A stretch of DNA of 64,000 nt from Syngnathus acus (Eukaryota; Chordata; Actinopteri; Syngnathiformes; Syngnathidae): contig NC_051095.1 of NCBI RefSeq assembly GCF_901709675.1, positions 2,770,295 through 2,834,294 of the forward strand, given 5' to 3'. This document shows positions 42,413 through 55,705 of this stretch, in pieces. A program made the position numbers and the translations under genes. The notes beneath the pieces were generated by a model. The model did no database searches. It was not told the DNA's origin and was given only the letters and a program-made list of their open reading frames with translations. Within the stretch, counting starts at the first letter, position 1. Every line of letters begins with the position of its first letter.

Positions 42413-43690
42413 GACGTACAGAAAGTCAACACGAGTAGGGAAGGAGAATTTTGGGTGCCGGTCCGAGCTCCCATTTTAATATATCCAAGTTGTAAACGGA
42501 ACATTGAAATAAAATATTAGAGCCTTCCTGCCTTGTACTTTTTGCACCACCTTAGTTTTAATTTTACGGCGCCACCCCCTCAACGCACCTTGAGCTACAT
42601 TAAGACTTTGCATCAAACAATTAGCTCATCTCAAGCCCCTCATTGATGCGTGGTAGTGCCGCCGGGCTTCCGCCGTCAGGATGTCAGACCATAATGAAAG
42701 CGATAGGCCGGTTCTCACATCGAAGAATCAGCTCGCCTCCTTTCGGGGAGCCAATTTGAGTGTATGCGCTGGCGCGTCGGCGGCTGACAGTGAAGAACGA
42801 GCGCCTCGGCGTCAGTGTCCAAGTTTCACGCTCAGCTGATGCCAAGCAGCCCGTGATGCTTGTTGTCACTGTCGCAATCGGCGGAGGATGAACAGCGACA
42901 CGCGTGTGCGAAAACGCGCAAACACGCCAGAGATGCTATCTCGTTTTTTTTTTTTCGGGCATCCGCTTGAAGGAAATGCACATTTTGTTTCGGCCTTGAT
43001 ATTTGCTATATGCGTGTCCGCCGTCCCTCAGAGAAAACAACTCGTGTCGCTTGAACCATTAATCTATGGCGCTCGGAGGCCGGAACATGTCCTTTGGTGA
43101 CAAATGTTACCCAACGCCAGACGGCTTTTCAGCCCGAATCTGTTTTGCGCAGGTAGCAGTCGGCACGTAAATGTCAGCGGCTCACGCTGAACTTTACTGC
43201 ACACGCCTATCTACTTGGCCCGAAGCTTTATCACTCCGGTGGGAAAAATGAAGCTCGCGCCGTGTCCTTCATGAGTCACATCGGCACAATCTTTACCTGA
43301 GGTTGAAAGAAGAAAAAAAAAAAAAAGCCGACGAAGTAAAAGGCGTACGGACTCGCAGTTTAGAATTAGAGGAAGAAAGATGCGGGCTGTTGTCGGCCTA
43401 ATTAGCCCTGCTAAGGGAGTGTAACCTTGATCACACGCTGGTGGCAAAGCAGATTGCCTCGCTGGGATGCGTGTTAGCGCGTATCGCCGGGAAACAGCTG
43501 CTAGGATTGGACGGGGACGGCGAGGCCGGCCGCTCGCTAAGCGGAGTGGCCGCTTTCTTGCTTGCTGTTGAGGGTGGAGACGCAGGGAAGAAAGCAAAGT
43601 CGAGCTCCCTTGGCGCCAAAGTAAAACCACCTCGTTCCATTTGGGATTTGGAGGCAAGGAATGGAGGAGACTATTTCAAAGCCTGCAAAT
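42413..43690. other. Non-coding DNA, no gene seen
   Basis: Some clean, moderately GC-rich unique sequence (about 43400-43660) with homeodomain-like CCTAATTAGC, otherwise nothing recognised. Confidence 0.35.
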
Positions 43691-43699
43691 TAGGATTTT

Positions 43700-44095
43700 T
43701 TTTTTTTTTTGGTGCGTGTGTGGGTCTGATTTCTACTTCCACCTCATACACTTTAATCTGGAATAAACATTCGGAATGGGGACCGGGGTTTACATCCTGG
43801 GTGCCACTATCCCACCTACTCATTTTAAACACTGCAATTCAGCAGGATTTTTTTTTTTCTGCTTTCTGCTTCCACTTTAATCTGGAATAAACATTCGGAA
43901 CGGGGACCGGGGTTTACATCCTGGGTGTCCAAATCCGGTCCTTGAGGGCCACTATCCCACCTAGCTATTTTAAACAGTGCAAATGAGCAGGATTATTTTT
44001 TTCTGGTTTCTACTTCCATTTTAGTCTGGAATAAACATTCGGAACGGGGACCGGGGTCTACATTCCGGTCCTTGAGGACCACAATCCCACCTCAT
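43700..44095. repeat. Three-copy tandem repeat, 124-144 bp unit
   Basis: The block CTGGAATAAACATTCGGAA recurs at 43757, 43881 and 44025, each followed by GGGGACCGGGGT, TACAT and CCACTATCCCACCT-type sequence. Confidence 0.88.
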
Positions 44096-44099
44096 CATC

Positions 44100-46730
44100 A
44101 TTTGAATCTGATGTGTTAGAGGAGGTCCAACACCTAAAACACGATTGATTGGTCTTTATCCCGGACAACCGATGCAAAACATGATCTGCCTGACACTTCC
44201 TTTTCCTCCCCATTGAGAATTTTGTTGATGTGTAAATATGGGAATCGATCCCCCCCCCCCCAAAGGTCTCTCCAAGAGCGCCCCGTGGATTGCCTCCTAG
44301 ACAGCTTATTTTTACAGGACTTTGACAAATCCAAAAGAGGCAACGCCGTATTGATCCTCCGGCTGACATCATCACTAACATGAACAATTTCCTCCTGGGA
44401 GAATGATTGGGTGGCACCGGTCCATTTCATTTCGGTCTGCGGCGTCCACGGTTGACTCGATGTGCTCAAGATGTAAACGGTTGTCCCGGTTCTCCCCGGC
44501 CCTTCCCCTTGTGCCACTGGCCCTCTCCACTTAATTAACCCATTGATCAGGGCGCACATAAATTACCCTTCCAGAAAGGCCTTTAAAGAAGACTGCCGTC
44601 TCTTCACGCCTCTCACTCTTCGCAATTTGCTGCCGTGGTGCCAGCAACGTCCCTCGGCCAAACTCGGTTGTATCGTGATTTGCAGCACAATATATTTAGT
44701 GTCCGCCCCCTCCTTCTTCTTCTCAAAGACTGAAATGGTGGACATGGGATTCGAAGCAGTTAGGAAGTTGGGTGGAGGTCAATGCTGCTCTTGTACAAGC
44801 CCCTCGATTCATTAGGCTCACATAGCGCAACCTTTTCATGGTGGCCCTCATGTGGCTCAAAAGCTTCACCCCCCTCTCTTCCTTCCTCTCCATCTTTTCT
44901 TTTGGCCTGTGCCTGACTCGAGTGGGACGCCGTGTCTCTGCTCGGAGATTTGCTCAATTAGGAGGATCTCGGAGGTCATTGTCGTCAAAGGCCCGCCTCT
45001 GTATTCAGGCTCCATCCTGCTTCTTGCCTCTTTTTTTTTTATTCCTGTTTACATCCAAATCTCACGGAAATGAGTGAATTAGATTTAAAGCACTGGTGGA
45101 AAATGTATTATCAAGGCAATTGTACACCCAAGACATCCAATTTAAAAAAAAAAAGTAAGATAATCGTTGAGGGACTGGCCAAGCTGTGCTGTTTTGACAG
45201 TGAATTAGAGCTGACGTTAGCTTGCTAAATTACTGAAATAAAATGGAACCATTCATTTCATACAAAAAATGACTTCCAAAATTGACTTCCAAAAAGTGAA
45301 TTACTCCCCCGATAATGCAGTTCCAGTCAGGTTCTCCATCTCACTTTAGGTTAGCCGTTAGCATAGCTCTTCTGTTTTCTGTGTAGCTTGGAGTTTAGCG
45401 GCGATAGCTAGCCAGTCACAGCTTGTTGATAGCTTAGCGCCTAGCATTCGCTTTGTAGTTCCCAAGCACCATTGATCAATCAGTAAATAGATTCCAAATG
45501 TCTAACTGCATATACCCCTAAGCTAGTTGTTTAAAAAATATGATAAAAACTGCGTATATGCTAGAAGAACTCCTCACTGGGCTAATTCAGGGTTAGCGTG
45601 GATACCATTTAAAGCTTCTTTCCCTTGAGACTGATGTCAATTTGTACACCTAATCAAAACCCCTGTCGTGATGGATTCTTTGTATCTTTCTCAATTTAGC
45701 ATTATTCTCCCTGATAGCATAAAAACACACACAATGCCACACGCATCCCATGTGGTCGCCATTATGAAAGAAAGTGAAGATTCAAAGATACGGAATGCCC
45801 GCAGGGCGTAGGAAAGCGGAGCATGCCCAGGAGGTGTGGATGCTCTTCCTTCTTGACGTGTACCGACCGCTGTTGCTATGGCTCCTGGGAAACGACTCAT
45901 TTTTATGCCCTCACATTGTACGAATGTTAAAGTATGTGTATTTGCTTTACGCCGAGCATTTTTTGTGTCACCCGCCGCTGTTGCGTGGATGATGATGGTG
46001 GAAATGTTCTCGGGGAGTGTAGAGCGCTCTTTCTTTTTTTTTTTTTGTCGTCTGGGCACATTAAGTCGCTTAAATGGCTCTCTCCGGCTCCAGCGGCTCG
46101 GCCTGTCACGCGCACGCAGGTTTACTAGCCTCGGGTGCATCTCGCTGTCGCTGTCACTGCGGCATGAGGGTAAATATGTTTTGGGGAATAATCGTCTGTG
46201 CCGAGTGCCTCCCCGTTACCCCCGGAGTCTAGCCTCGCTGTTGCATTTGGTCATGTCAGAGCCTTAATTCAAGGTCAGTCACGACAGATGCGGATTTGCA
46301 AGCCCAGCGCCGAGAACAAGTTGAAAATGACTCTTCCGGGCGTGAGAGGAAAGCGCTCCCTGGGGGGGGGTTCCACGAGTCAAGGTGAGCGTTAAGACTA
46401 TCAAACAGGCAGTGGTGTCACTCTATGGTGAACATGCTCAAAAGGTTTTAGACAAAAGCTTTTAGATTTTTTAGTTCATCGGCCTCCAGTTTGCTGTGGA
46501 ATAGATTCTAAAATCATGCGACGTGCACTATAAATCATTGAATGGCTTATGTCTTGAATGCATTCAAGAAATGCGCTTGGAATATTAGCCCTGTCGGGTT
46601 CTGGGTCAGTCGACTCGGGTTGATTACAAGAGCCCGGAATTCAAAGCAAACATGGTGCCGCAGCATTTCGGTGTTATGCTGCATGCAAATAGAATAAGAG
46701 AGCTGCTTTAAAATCCGGATTAAAAATGAT
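44100..46730. other. Non-coding DNA, no gene seen
   Basis: No splice-bounded coding exon recognised on either strand. Confidence 0.4.
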
Positions 46731-46731
46731 G

Positions 46732-46870
46732 CTCCCCATACTTATTAAGATCTTCTGATGCATTTCTATAGTCAATTTTTTGAAAATCATGTACGCTATT
46801 CAATAATTATTAAGATCTTCTGATGCAGTCTGTAGTCAATTTTTTGAAAATCATGTACGTTATTTAATCA
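46732..46870. repeat. Two-copy tandem repeat, about 67 bp unit
   Basis: TATTAAGATCTTCTGATGCA ... TCAATTTTTTGAAAATCATG occurs twice in a row. Confidence 0.85.
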
Positions 46871-48190
46871 TTTTAGGAAACTACCTTTTTTTAAAATGAA
46901 ATCTCTGCTTAGCTTTTAAATGTCTTAAATTCTTGTTTTTTGAAGTGTCCTAAATTATTCCGCCTTTAGATCTTGTATTTTGCCTTCACGTTTAATTTTG
47001 TAACTAAGAAGCAAGTTGAGCGTGAAATGCAGCAAAAAAAACGCCTCGTTTTAACACCAATGGTGCAGCAATACATTTTGACACTCACTATAACACTACT
47101 CCCATTCATATCTTCTTTATCCTCTCCGATGATCTGAGAGGAGGCAGCTCCTAGAGCCAGATTAGTTAGCATGTCGCTAACCCCAGCAGAACAGTTTTGC
47201 CCTTGAAGTGCTACACGTAAAGGTTCCCTCAGGACCATCCCATAGTCCCAGTGCTGGGATGTCTCTTTTCTGTCAGGACTCTACTCATGCATGCATCAGT
47301 GTTTGGAGCTCTCGAACAGTACGGGAAAAACCTGCCTGAAAATGAGGACAAATCCCTCGCCGCATTTACCTCATTCGTCATCTGTAATTTAATCCCATGT
47401 TAGTTACATGTTTAACTAGAGGTTACACGGACGTGGGGATGAGCAATGGCTTTTAGGAAGGGGGGGGGAGCTTTCCGTTGCATTAGCGCTCAGTCGTTCA
47501 CCTCAAGGGAAGCTGGAGACAGACCATGCAGGAGATGACGGGAGGAACTTGCGAGGTGGCTGAAAAATGAGCACGTGCGGGATGGCAAAGGGAATGCACG
47601 ATGAGGGAGCGTAAAAAGAAAAAGAGCTGAAAGGGAGAGTTTTGGTGCATGGGTGGAAAAGGAGAGAAGCGGGGGGGGGGGGGGGCGAGGCTGCGGCAAC
47701 AAGATGAGACTCTTAAAGCGAGAGGGAACGGACAAAGCTGCAATGCTGGATAAAAGCCCACAATGGAGATTTGATACTGTGAAAGAGACAGAGAGAGTGC
47801 ATTAGGGAACAAAACTATGAATGATGCATCAAAGGTTCCATCGTTTGAGTTATTGGGGCTGAGGCGGCGCGCGGCGCTTGAAAGGAATTTCATAAAAGAA
47901 AGAAAGAAAGAAAGAAAGAAAGGCGCGTGTCAACACGAGAGGAATGAAGGATTACCAAGATTGGTAGAAAGACCAAGAAAAGATTGAGCAAAGGGAGAAT
48001 AAGTGTGCGTTAGAGGGGTTATTCCTGGACTTGCAGAAAAGTGGAGGATACAATAGATGGAGAGAGGGAAAATTGTGTGTGTGCGTGTGAGAAATAGTTT
48101 GAGTGTGTGTGCGTGAAAGAACACGTGTGTGCATTGAGAGAAATTGCATGAATAAACTTGGTAAACACCAAGAGAAATGTGTGCGCGTTC
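46871..48190. other. Non-coding DNA, no gene seen
   Basis: Poly-G run at about 47671-47684 and an (AAAG)n stretch near 47897-47921. No coding exon recognised. Confidence 0.4.
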
Positions 48191-48191
48191 A

Positions 48192-48450
<259 letters not shown>

Positions 48451-51250
48451 ACACCCTTTGTTTGTGAGAGAGCGAAAGTGAGAGATAAGTTGATGAGAAC
48501 CGAAGATAGGTCATTACTCAGTCAACCTCTTCTCCCTATGGATTGATCTCGTTAAATACACACACACACACACACAATTGCAATTTGATGATTTTTGTCT
48601 GTCCCACGCTAATCTCGCAAGTTGCCTGTCGGCAGCCGCCGCTCCACCACGTGACCGCCCGCCACTACCTGCCCGGCTCGCTAAGTAAAAAAGCCGCGTG
48701 TGAAATGCGCCTCGAATGGTTGCGAGACGGTGAGCTCGTACGAGCAGGCCGCTGTTCAGGATCAAGGCAGATTGCCCGATCCAACTTTTGTTACACATCT
48801 TTTCATCACGTTCATCTCTCCATTTTTCCGATGAATCCGTTCCAGGGAGTCTAAAACCAAATAATACGAAAACCAAAACAGGGAAGCGTTCCGTTGATGT
48901 CGCCGGGCAGATGGAGACTGCTTGTTAATGAGAAAGTTTGTTTTTTCGTGTGTGTAAAAATCGTGACAAAAAACGAGTCGGAAAATCCAGAAACTGAAGT
49001 TCCGCTATATTTTTGATCTGGTATCTTTGCGTTTTGGATTGCATGTGAGACTCTCAAAAGACTGAAAGAGACAAAGTCATGCATACAAATTGCAAATGGA
49101 GGATCCTTTCAGACGTGCGTCCCTATTTTTATACACTGCCTGGATATAATAGAAGAGCACAGTAGATCCCCTCTTAGCCCAAGGGCACCATTCAAGGACA
49201 TCTCCAACATGCACTTAAGCATGCTATGTGCTAGCAAGCGCTAGGACACACGTACATGCTTTCGGAAGCTGGCCCATTATCTGATGGAGAATCGCCCGAT
49301 TCTTTTTTTACTATGACCGTTACAATTCCCGCCATTTTATCCCAACACGAGCACACCACACGCACGTCATTGCCGCTGCTCTGCATATTCATCAGCAGCG
49401 GGTCGTGTGCCAAAGCGATGGCAGCACTCCACGTCTCGCAGCAGGCTAATGCGGCCATTTAAATACTGCTTTGACCCCCCACCCCCACCCTCTCCCACGG
49501 CACCTCCCTCTGCTTTCTGTCTGCTCCAATTTACTATACACGGACATGTAATGTGCATTTAATGTCATTTGGAGGCAGACAGACCTAAACGGAGAGCAGC
49601 GCAAAGGCCAATCGGGAGTCGTTTCTCCCGCCAAAAGAGAAGGCCCCGCAAGGTCGCCGGCGGGGAGGGAGTTGACGTTGAGGACGAGAGGAAGGAGGAA
49701 GTGTCCGAGGAGGAGCGGAGGTGAGGTGAGGCGGCCTGTGGCGGCCCGTGGCGGCCTTGATGACTCAGCGGTGGAAGCCTGCATAATTGGAGGAGCGCTT
49801 TGGGCCGCCGCCACTCACATGAAATATTCAGTGAGGCATTTTGGGTCGACTTGGCGGGGACAGGCGAAAAGGCCAAGCGTGTTAAAATATATGAAACTCC
49901 ACTTTGTAGTGACGATGTGTGTCTTTAATCGGATTGGCATGGATTAAAACAAGGATGGGCCACTTCAATGGTGGGGAGGGTGTTCATTTGTCATCAGTGC
50001 TACTCTTGGGGACACAAAGCACTGGAACGTCACGAGGTACGATGTTTGTCCTGCATAATCGTTCCCCCCAAATTTGACCCCTGCTCGTACAGCCCAATAT
50101 AAGCAGCTAGTGTAAGCGCAACTATGCGGTCTGCCCTCTAGTGGTGATTAATGATATTACAATTTAAAATATCATTTAAAAATATGTTTTATTTATTTTA
50201 TTTTTTGGATTTGAAAAAAAACTACACAAGATTTGACAAATTCATATGCCAAGCTAACAATCTGATATTGTTTATTGCCAGACAGATTCATTTTGTTGCT
50301 TGCATTTGTTTGAAAAAGAAAAAAAAAAATCGAAATTAAATTGTAATCACAGCATTGGAGGAAACAAAATATCAATTCTTTTTGGATGATTCATCATCAA
50401 TTTTGGTTGGAAATGTAGACCAGTGCTTGTCGCTGCTTGTAACAAGCAGCAAGATCTTTTTATTGTCAATGCGTTATTCCAATAAATGGACAAAATCTTT
50501 AGGCATTTTGTAAAGGTTAGATCCTCTTCTATTTACTTCACCGACAGACTCTTTTGTGATACCGCCGGGCTCTTTTTGAAACATTTTGGAAGTCGACTTT
50601 ACCTACGACGCCTCTTTATTTATAGAAGCGCGGCGGCGGCGGCCGTTGGTCGTTTGGGAGCCTCGCTGGCTCAGACGTGTCGGGGCTCTGCCGTGAATAG
50701 TAAAGACGGCGTATCGGAAGGAGAGGACAAATGCAACGCGTTTTGCTTCATCAATCCTCCCGGCCTGCCGCTGCAGGCTGATGCATGGCCGCTGCACGTT
50801 GATGGCTCCCTCGCCATTTATCTCAATCAACGCGCTTGTCTGTTAGCCATCCAGCTTAAGAAACCTCGGCGAGTCAGACAAACGAGGAAGACACAGCAGG
50901 TTTATTAGGACAATAAAACACGTTACAAGCGCCTTGTTTTACAAATGGTTCACGGTGGTGCTTTCAAAGTTGAGAGAGTGTAGCAGACAAACAAGTCCCG
51001 GTAAAGTGAGGAGAGGGGAAAAAAAAAAAACTTCAGAACATACATGAGAGCTGTTCACAATCTGGCCATATTTGAAGAGTTAAAAAGATGATGACATTCA
51101 TAAAATGAGGCTGGCATCCTGGCTGTCAAATGAGACTAAAAAACAAATGAATAAATAAACAAATGAATAAATAAATAAGTAAATAAATAAATGAAAGAAT
51201 AAATGAAAGCACAAATGAAAGAATGAATAAACAAATAATAAAAAAAAGAT
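48451..51250. other. Non-coding DNA, no gene seen
   Basis: Only low-complexity or short open frames. A/T-rich AAAT/AATG-type repeats at 51130-51260. Confidence 0.4.
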
Positions 51251-51261
51251 TAAATAAATAA

Positions 51262-51345
51262 AAATAGAATAGATCTTTATTGTCATTGTCACACATGTAC
51301 AACGAAATTTAAAAAGTGCCAACCGATCAGTGCAAAAATAAAATA
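51262..51345 (-). repeat. L2-type LINE 3' end
   Basis: On the minus strand: TTCGTTGTACATGTGTGACAATGACAATAAAGATCTATTCTA. This is the same 3' end type as at 14752-14790. Confidence 0.75.
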
Positions 51346-52679
51346 AAATAGAATATTTGTAGGAAAGATTTTCAGGCATTTGATCCCCCCAAAAAATCTG
51401 AAAAACTGAAATGGTGAAAAACAGTTCACCTCTATCATCGCAACATACTTTGCCCACATGTCATTTAATTGACAAACCGGCTTGACAGCCTTTTATTGCT
51501 CACTTCTTCATGCCCTGAAGTCAGTAATCTTGTACTTTCGTCTCTAAGGAGAGCGACGAGAGATTATAAAACGGTGTTGCACTGGTGGGCCGGTCAAATT
51601 CAGGCTCAATCTAATAAACACGCGTCGCTTCGCTATCAATGCTTTTCTTCTCCCCTCATGTTCTGCGCCGACCAGCTTAAGCTGCGAAAAATATTGGAAA
51701 GCGTCCCCAAATAGGAGGGAGACGAACATCTTGGTGTGGCGCGACGTTAGAAAGATGCCTTGTTCATTTGCTGCTTGGAGACGGAGCAAGACTGTGCGCA
51801 GGAGCGTGCGTCCGGAGCGATGGCCGTCATGTGTCCGCTGAACCGCGAAGCTGCGGAAATAGAAGAAGGAAGGAAGGGATGAAGCGCTGTGGGGGGTGGG
51901 CAGTGTTCAGGTGGTGCTTGCTGACAGATTAGCGGCGAATGATGAAAGTGCTCACACGAGATTTAACGCTACACTCCAAGGTGAGCGCTTGTAGGACAAA
52001 AAGAAGGACTGACAAGGATTTGGAGGGGGATGAGATGGCAAGATAGGAGCGTGAGACAAGATGACACGTACAAGAACCTCGCTAAGTCCCTCCATTTTGA
52101 TGTTACTTGTCACTAGCTTGGAGTAAATGCATAGGCCTTTGATAAATCGTCTTCTTCTGGTAAAAGCTCACCGAACAACGCGTTCAATGACAGCGATTTG
52201 GTCGTTTTAGGTCAAGTGAGCTTTTTTTTTTTACATGCCGTCATGTTTATCACGATCGCACGTTTGCTACTGACTACAGTGACAAAGATTGTTGATAGCA
52301 AGTTTTGCCAGTTACCTTGAAAAAGTAACTCGATTACTCGACTTCAATAATAACGTACCTAAGGAGAGAGCTTCCCGAGAGTCTCATCAGCCCATTCGTA
52401 AAATAAAAACAAGTCGACGAGTATATTCGTCGTCGGGATATTACGTCATTTTTCTTGTCGCTGGCATAGAAAGAGTTAGAAATATGCCGACAAATGCTCT
52501 CCTAATAATTTCTCAAAATCAAAATGAAAAGCCAAGATTCGCTGCCCAATCTTTGTCTCAAAAACTGTGGTAATCTCTAAAAAAAAAAAAATTTGTCAAT
52601 CGTGATATTGGTTTACAAGAGGCCTTCTTTTGCAGCTACCCATTGAAAAACACACCTGACAAATGTGCTCACCCTAAAT
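51346..52679. other. Non-coding DNA, no gene seen
   Basis: No coding exon or mobile element recognised. Confidence 0.4.
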
Positions 52680-52998
52680 CACAGGTGTCAAACTCAAGGC
52701 CCGGGGGCCAGATACGGCCCGCCACATCATTTTATGTGGCCCGCGAAGACAAATTGTGCATCAAATTCGTGTCATTACGAGAATTGCAAATTGTCTTCAC
52801 TTTTAATGTCTTTTTTTTAAATATTTGACCAGTTTTTACTGGTCTGATTTGAAAACGAGTTATTTGTCAGTTTGTTTTGTAGCTTTTACTGTGTATATAA
52901 TATGAGGTGCTCATACATTTATTTGGGTTATAATGGCCCTCCGAAAGAAGCTATGACTACAATGCGGCCGGCGAAAAAAAAAGAGTTTGACACCCCGG
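52680..52998. mobile_element. hAT-like MITE, third copy of the CAGGTGTCAAACTC family
   Basis: Ends CACAGGTGTCAAACTC and GAGTTTGACACCCCGG. The flanks CCCTAAAT (52672-52679) and CCCTAAAC (52999-53006) match at 7 of 8 bases, an aged TSD. Confidence 0.85.
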
Positions 52999-53673
52999 CC
53001 CTAAACTGTTGGATTCCAGTTGACGGCTTAGGACAAAACACTAAAGCTTCAATCGTTGCGTTAAATTAGCATTGGAAGCACACACAAGCACCTCGACAGA
53101 ATTCAGGTGCGCCCTGCTGCGGGCTCTTCAAATGTAGGTCAGCCACACGCCAACACTGCGGGAAGCAAAAGCCAACTAAAATCCCCAAATATGACCGATA
53201 GTGAAATATAAAATCGTGAGAGTAAATCGGGTGGACGGCGGGCGCGTCGGGCCGCCAAGCAAGCCGATCCCGGTGTGTGCGCGTGTTCGGAGGTTATATA
53301 ACTCATCACGCTGCAATGCTTGGCACGTTGCGTCTATTTATAGCAACAGTTTGAAGGAAGTGTGACACACAGACACACAAAAAAGCCTCAGCCAGGCTTT
53401 GTGGGCGGCGCGCAGTCAAATAGGAGCTTTGTATTCCTGTGTTGCGCTCGTGTACTCTCGGCGGATAGAATGTTAGGTACGCCTGCGCAGATCCTGTGCC
53501 ACAAATTCTGCTTATGAAAATAATAATCACTTTTTTATGTATTTACATACAGTAGTGCCCAAGGATTCTTAATAAGGGAAATAAGTTGCTCATATGTATT
53601 CATTTAATAAGACTGCAAGGCTCAAGCTTTGCCTTATGGTCCGCTAGCTTATTGCTAACGCTGGTTAGTATAT

Positions 53674-54012
53674 CACAGGTGTCAAACTCAAGGCCCGGGG
53701 GCCAGATACGGCCCGCCACATCATTTCATGTGGCCCGCGAAGACAAATTGTCCATCAAATTCGTGTGTCATTACTACTAGAATTGCAAAGTGTCTTCACT
53801 TTTGATATCTTTTTTTTTTTTTTTTTTAATATTTGACCAGTTTTTACTCATCTGATTTGAAAATGAGTTATTTGTGAGTTTGTTTTGTAGCTTTTACTGT
53901 ATATAATATGAGGTGCTCAAACATTGATTTGGGTTGACAGTCATAATGGCCCTCCGGAAGAAGCTATGACTACAATGCGGCCCGTGAAAAAAAACGAGTT
54001 TGACACCCCTGG
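53674..54012. mobile_element. hAT-like MITE, fourth copy of the CAGGTGTCAAACTC family
   Basis: Same ends and internal GGCCCGGGGGCCAGATACGG as the copy at 52680, with a longer internal poly-T. No clear TSD. The DNA on both sides (TTCTTAATAAG, GCTCATTGCTAACGCTG) is itself a diverged direct repeat. Confidence 0.82.
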
Positions 54013-54599
54013 TTAATTAATAATCACTCTTTTTGTATTTACAGTGGTGCTATTCTAGGGCCCCAAGAATTCTTAATAAGACAAATAATTTGGTCATAAG
54101 TATTCATTTAATATCACTAAGAGGCTTAAGCTTAGCCTTTTGGTTCGCTAGCTCATTGCTAACGCTGATTAGCAGTCATGTCGTACTACAATAGATTGAA
54201 CACAAATGATGTCGTAACATTGCTCACAATCGTATATTCTTGATCCTCTGCAAAGAACTCCTTTGAGAGCTGAGCTGGTTTTGTTCTGCACCTCCATCTT
54301 TTTTTGATGTCACAGCCTGCGTCTGTGTGTATTTGTGCATGGTTGTGTGCGAGTGTGACTTCCATTCTCCTTTGAAGCATGAGGAGACGATGCTCGCCGC
54401 CGCCCTCCCCATTCACACTTCGACTCCCATAAAGGAGTCAATTCGTCAGAGACGTCAGGGGTGCTAACAAACAGCCGACCTCTTGCGCAAAGAGAGATTT
54501 TACAGGCGTGTGTTTGTTGAACATGTGGAGGTGCTAAATTTAAATTCAGACCGGAAATCTTAATCCAGTGCATCGGGTGTTGGGGGGGGGGGGGTTGTC

Positions 54600-55030
54600 C
54601 TCTCTTCAGTCGACTGTATAATGGACCAGTTTATTTGACAGCTGGCCCCGTCGCAGTGGCCGCAGCTGTCGCCGTGGCAACTGGGTCAGCCAAGTTAATT
54701 GTTCTCCGCGATGGTCTATCTCACACGAGCACGGGCACAGAGTCATCCACGGTTAGCCCGCTAAGCAGAATTTTAACCTTTTAATCGGTGACCCAGCACC
54801 CAGCGCCGGAATGTCATGGGACTTCCTTTTTGATCCTTGCAGAACCAACACAACATGTTTGCGTATGCGCGTCCACGCTGAAGACTCGGTCTTAGAGAGG
54901 CGGTGGCTAATGTCAGGTGGCCTCCGTGCTAATTAAAGTCTGCTCGCGCATTAATTACGGGCCAACTGCAGTATCGGCGGGGCCTAATTGACGCATCGCC
55001 AACCTTTGCTCGGCAGCACTTCCTGTAAGT
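54600..55030. promoter_or_regulatory. Candidate conserved non-coding segment
   Basis: Unique, repeat-free, moderately GC-rich DNA with motif clusters such as ACAGCTG (E-box), GCTAATTAAAG and GCATTAATTACGG (homeodomain). Candidate enhancer only. Confidence 0.22.
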
Positions 55031-55373
55031 TGGCTGCTTGTCGGTAGAGTGACTATTTTTTTTTTTTAAATTGAAAAGTATAAATATGCCAGCTCCTTTT
55101 ATATTTTGCAGTAAAGTATTGGTCAGATTGTTTGAGAAGCTTTACTGCTGTCATGGGACGTCACTTGAGTATCTTAATCTTCCCATTTGACGAACCTTAC
55201 ATTTTCATTAGTTAGTTTTTATTTTTGTTTTGACTTTTGTTTTCTAAATATTCAGTTTTCACTAGTTTTTAGAGCAAGTTTGTTAGTGTTTATTAGTTTG
55301 TTTGTTTTTTATTCGTTTCAGTGTTAGGTTTGTTCTTTGTTTTTTAATTAATTCATCTGTCCGTCTAAATCAA

Positions 55374-55705
55374 GGCTGTCAAACTTATTTTTGTTGCAGG
55401 CCACATTATAGTTACGGCTTCCCTACAGGGACTGTGAAACCAAATGAATGTTGAATCATTGCGTCATATTATCATATATTACCCAAAAATATGATAAATT
55501 ACTAGCTTTGAAGTCAGATATCAAGGATAACAGTTTGTTCAAGTTTTTAAAAGATAAAACCTTATTACGCATGGAAAATATTTTGGTACAGATTTTAGCC
55601 GTGATCATTGAAGTTGACAGACATCATTTGCTTTCACGAGTCACATAAAATGATTTGGCGGGCCAGATCTGGCCCCCAGGCCTTGACTTTGACACTGGTG
55701 GTCTA
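55374..55705. mobile_element. Interspersed element related to the TGTCAAACT/TTTGACAC family
   Basis: It starts AAGGCTGTCAAACTTATTTT and ends GGCCTTGACTTTGACACTGG, with internal GGCGGGCCAGATCTGGCCCC. Ends are similar to the other MITEs but the interior differs. Confidence 0.6.

Noticed and set aside
43211-43890. Long overlapping frames on both strands near 43.2-43.9 kb
   Set aside because: No splice context or family similarity; compositional openness only, though the DNA may be regulatory.
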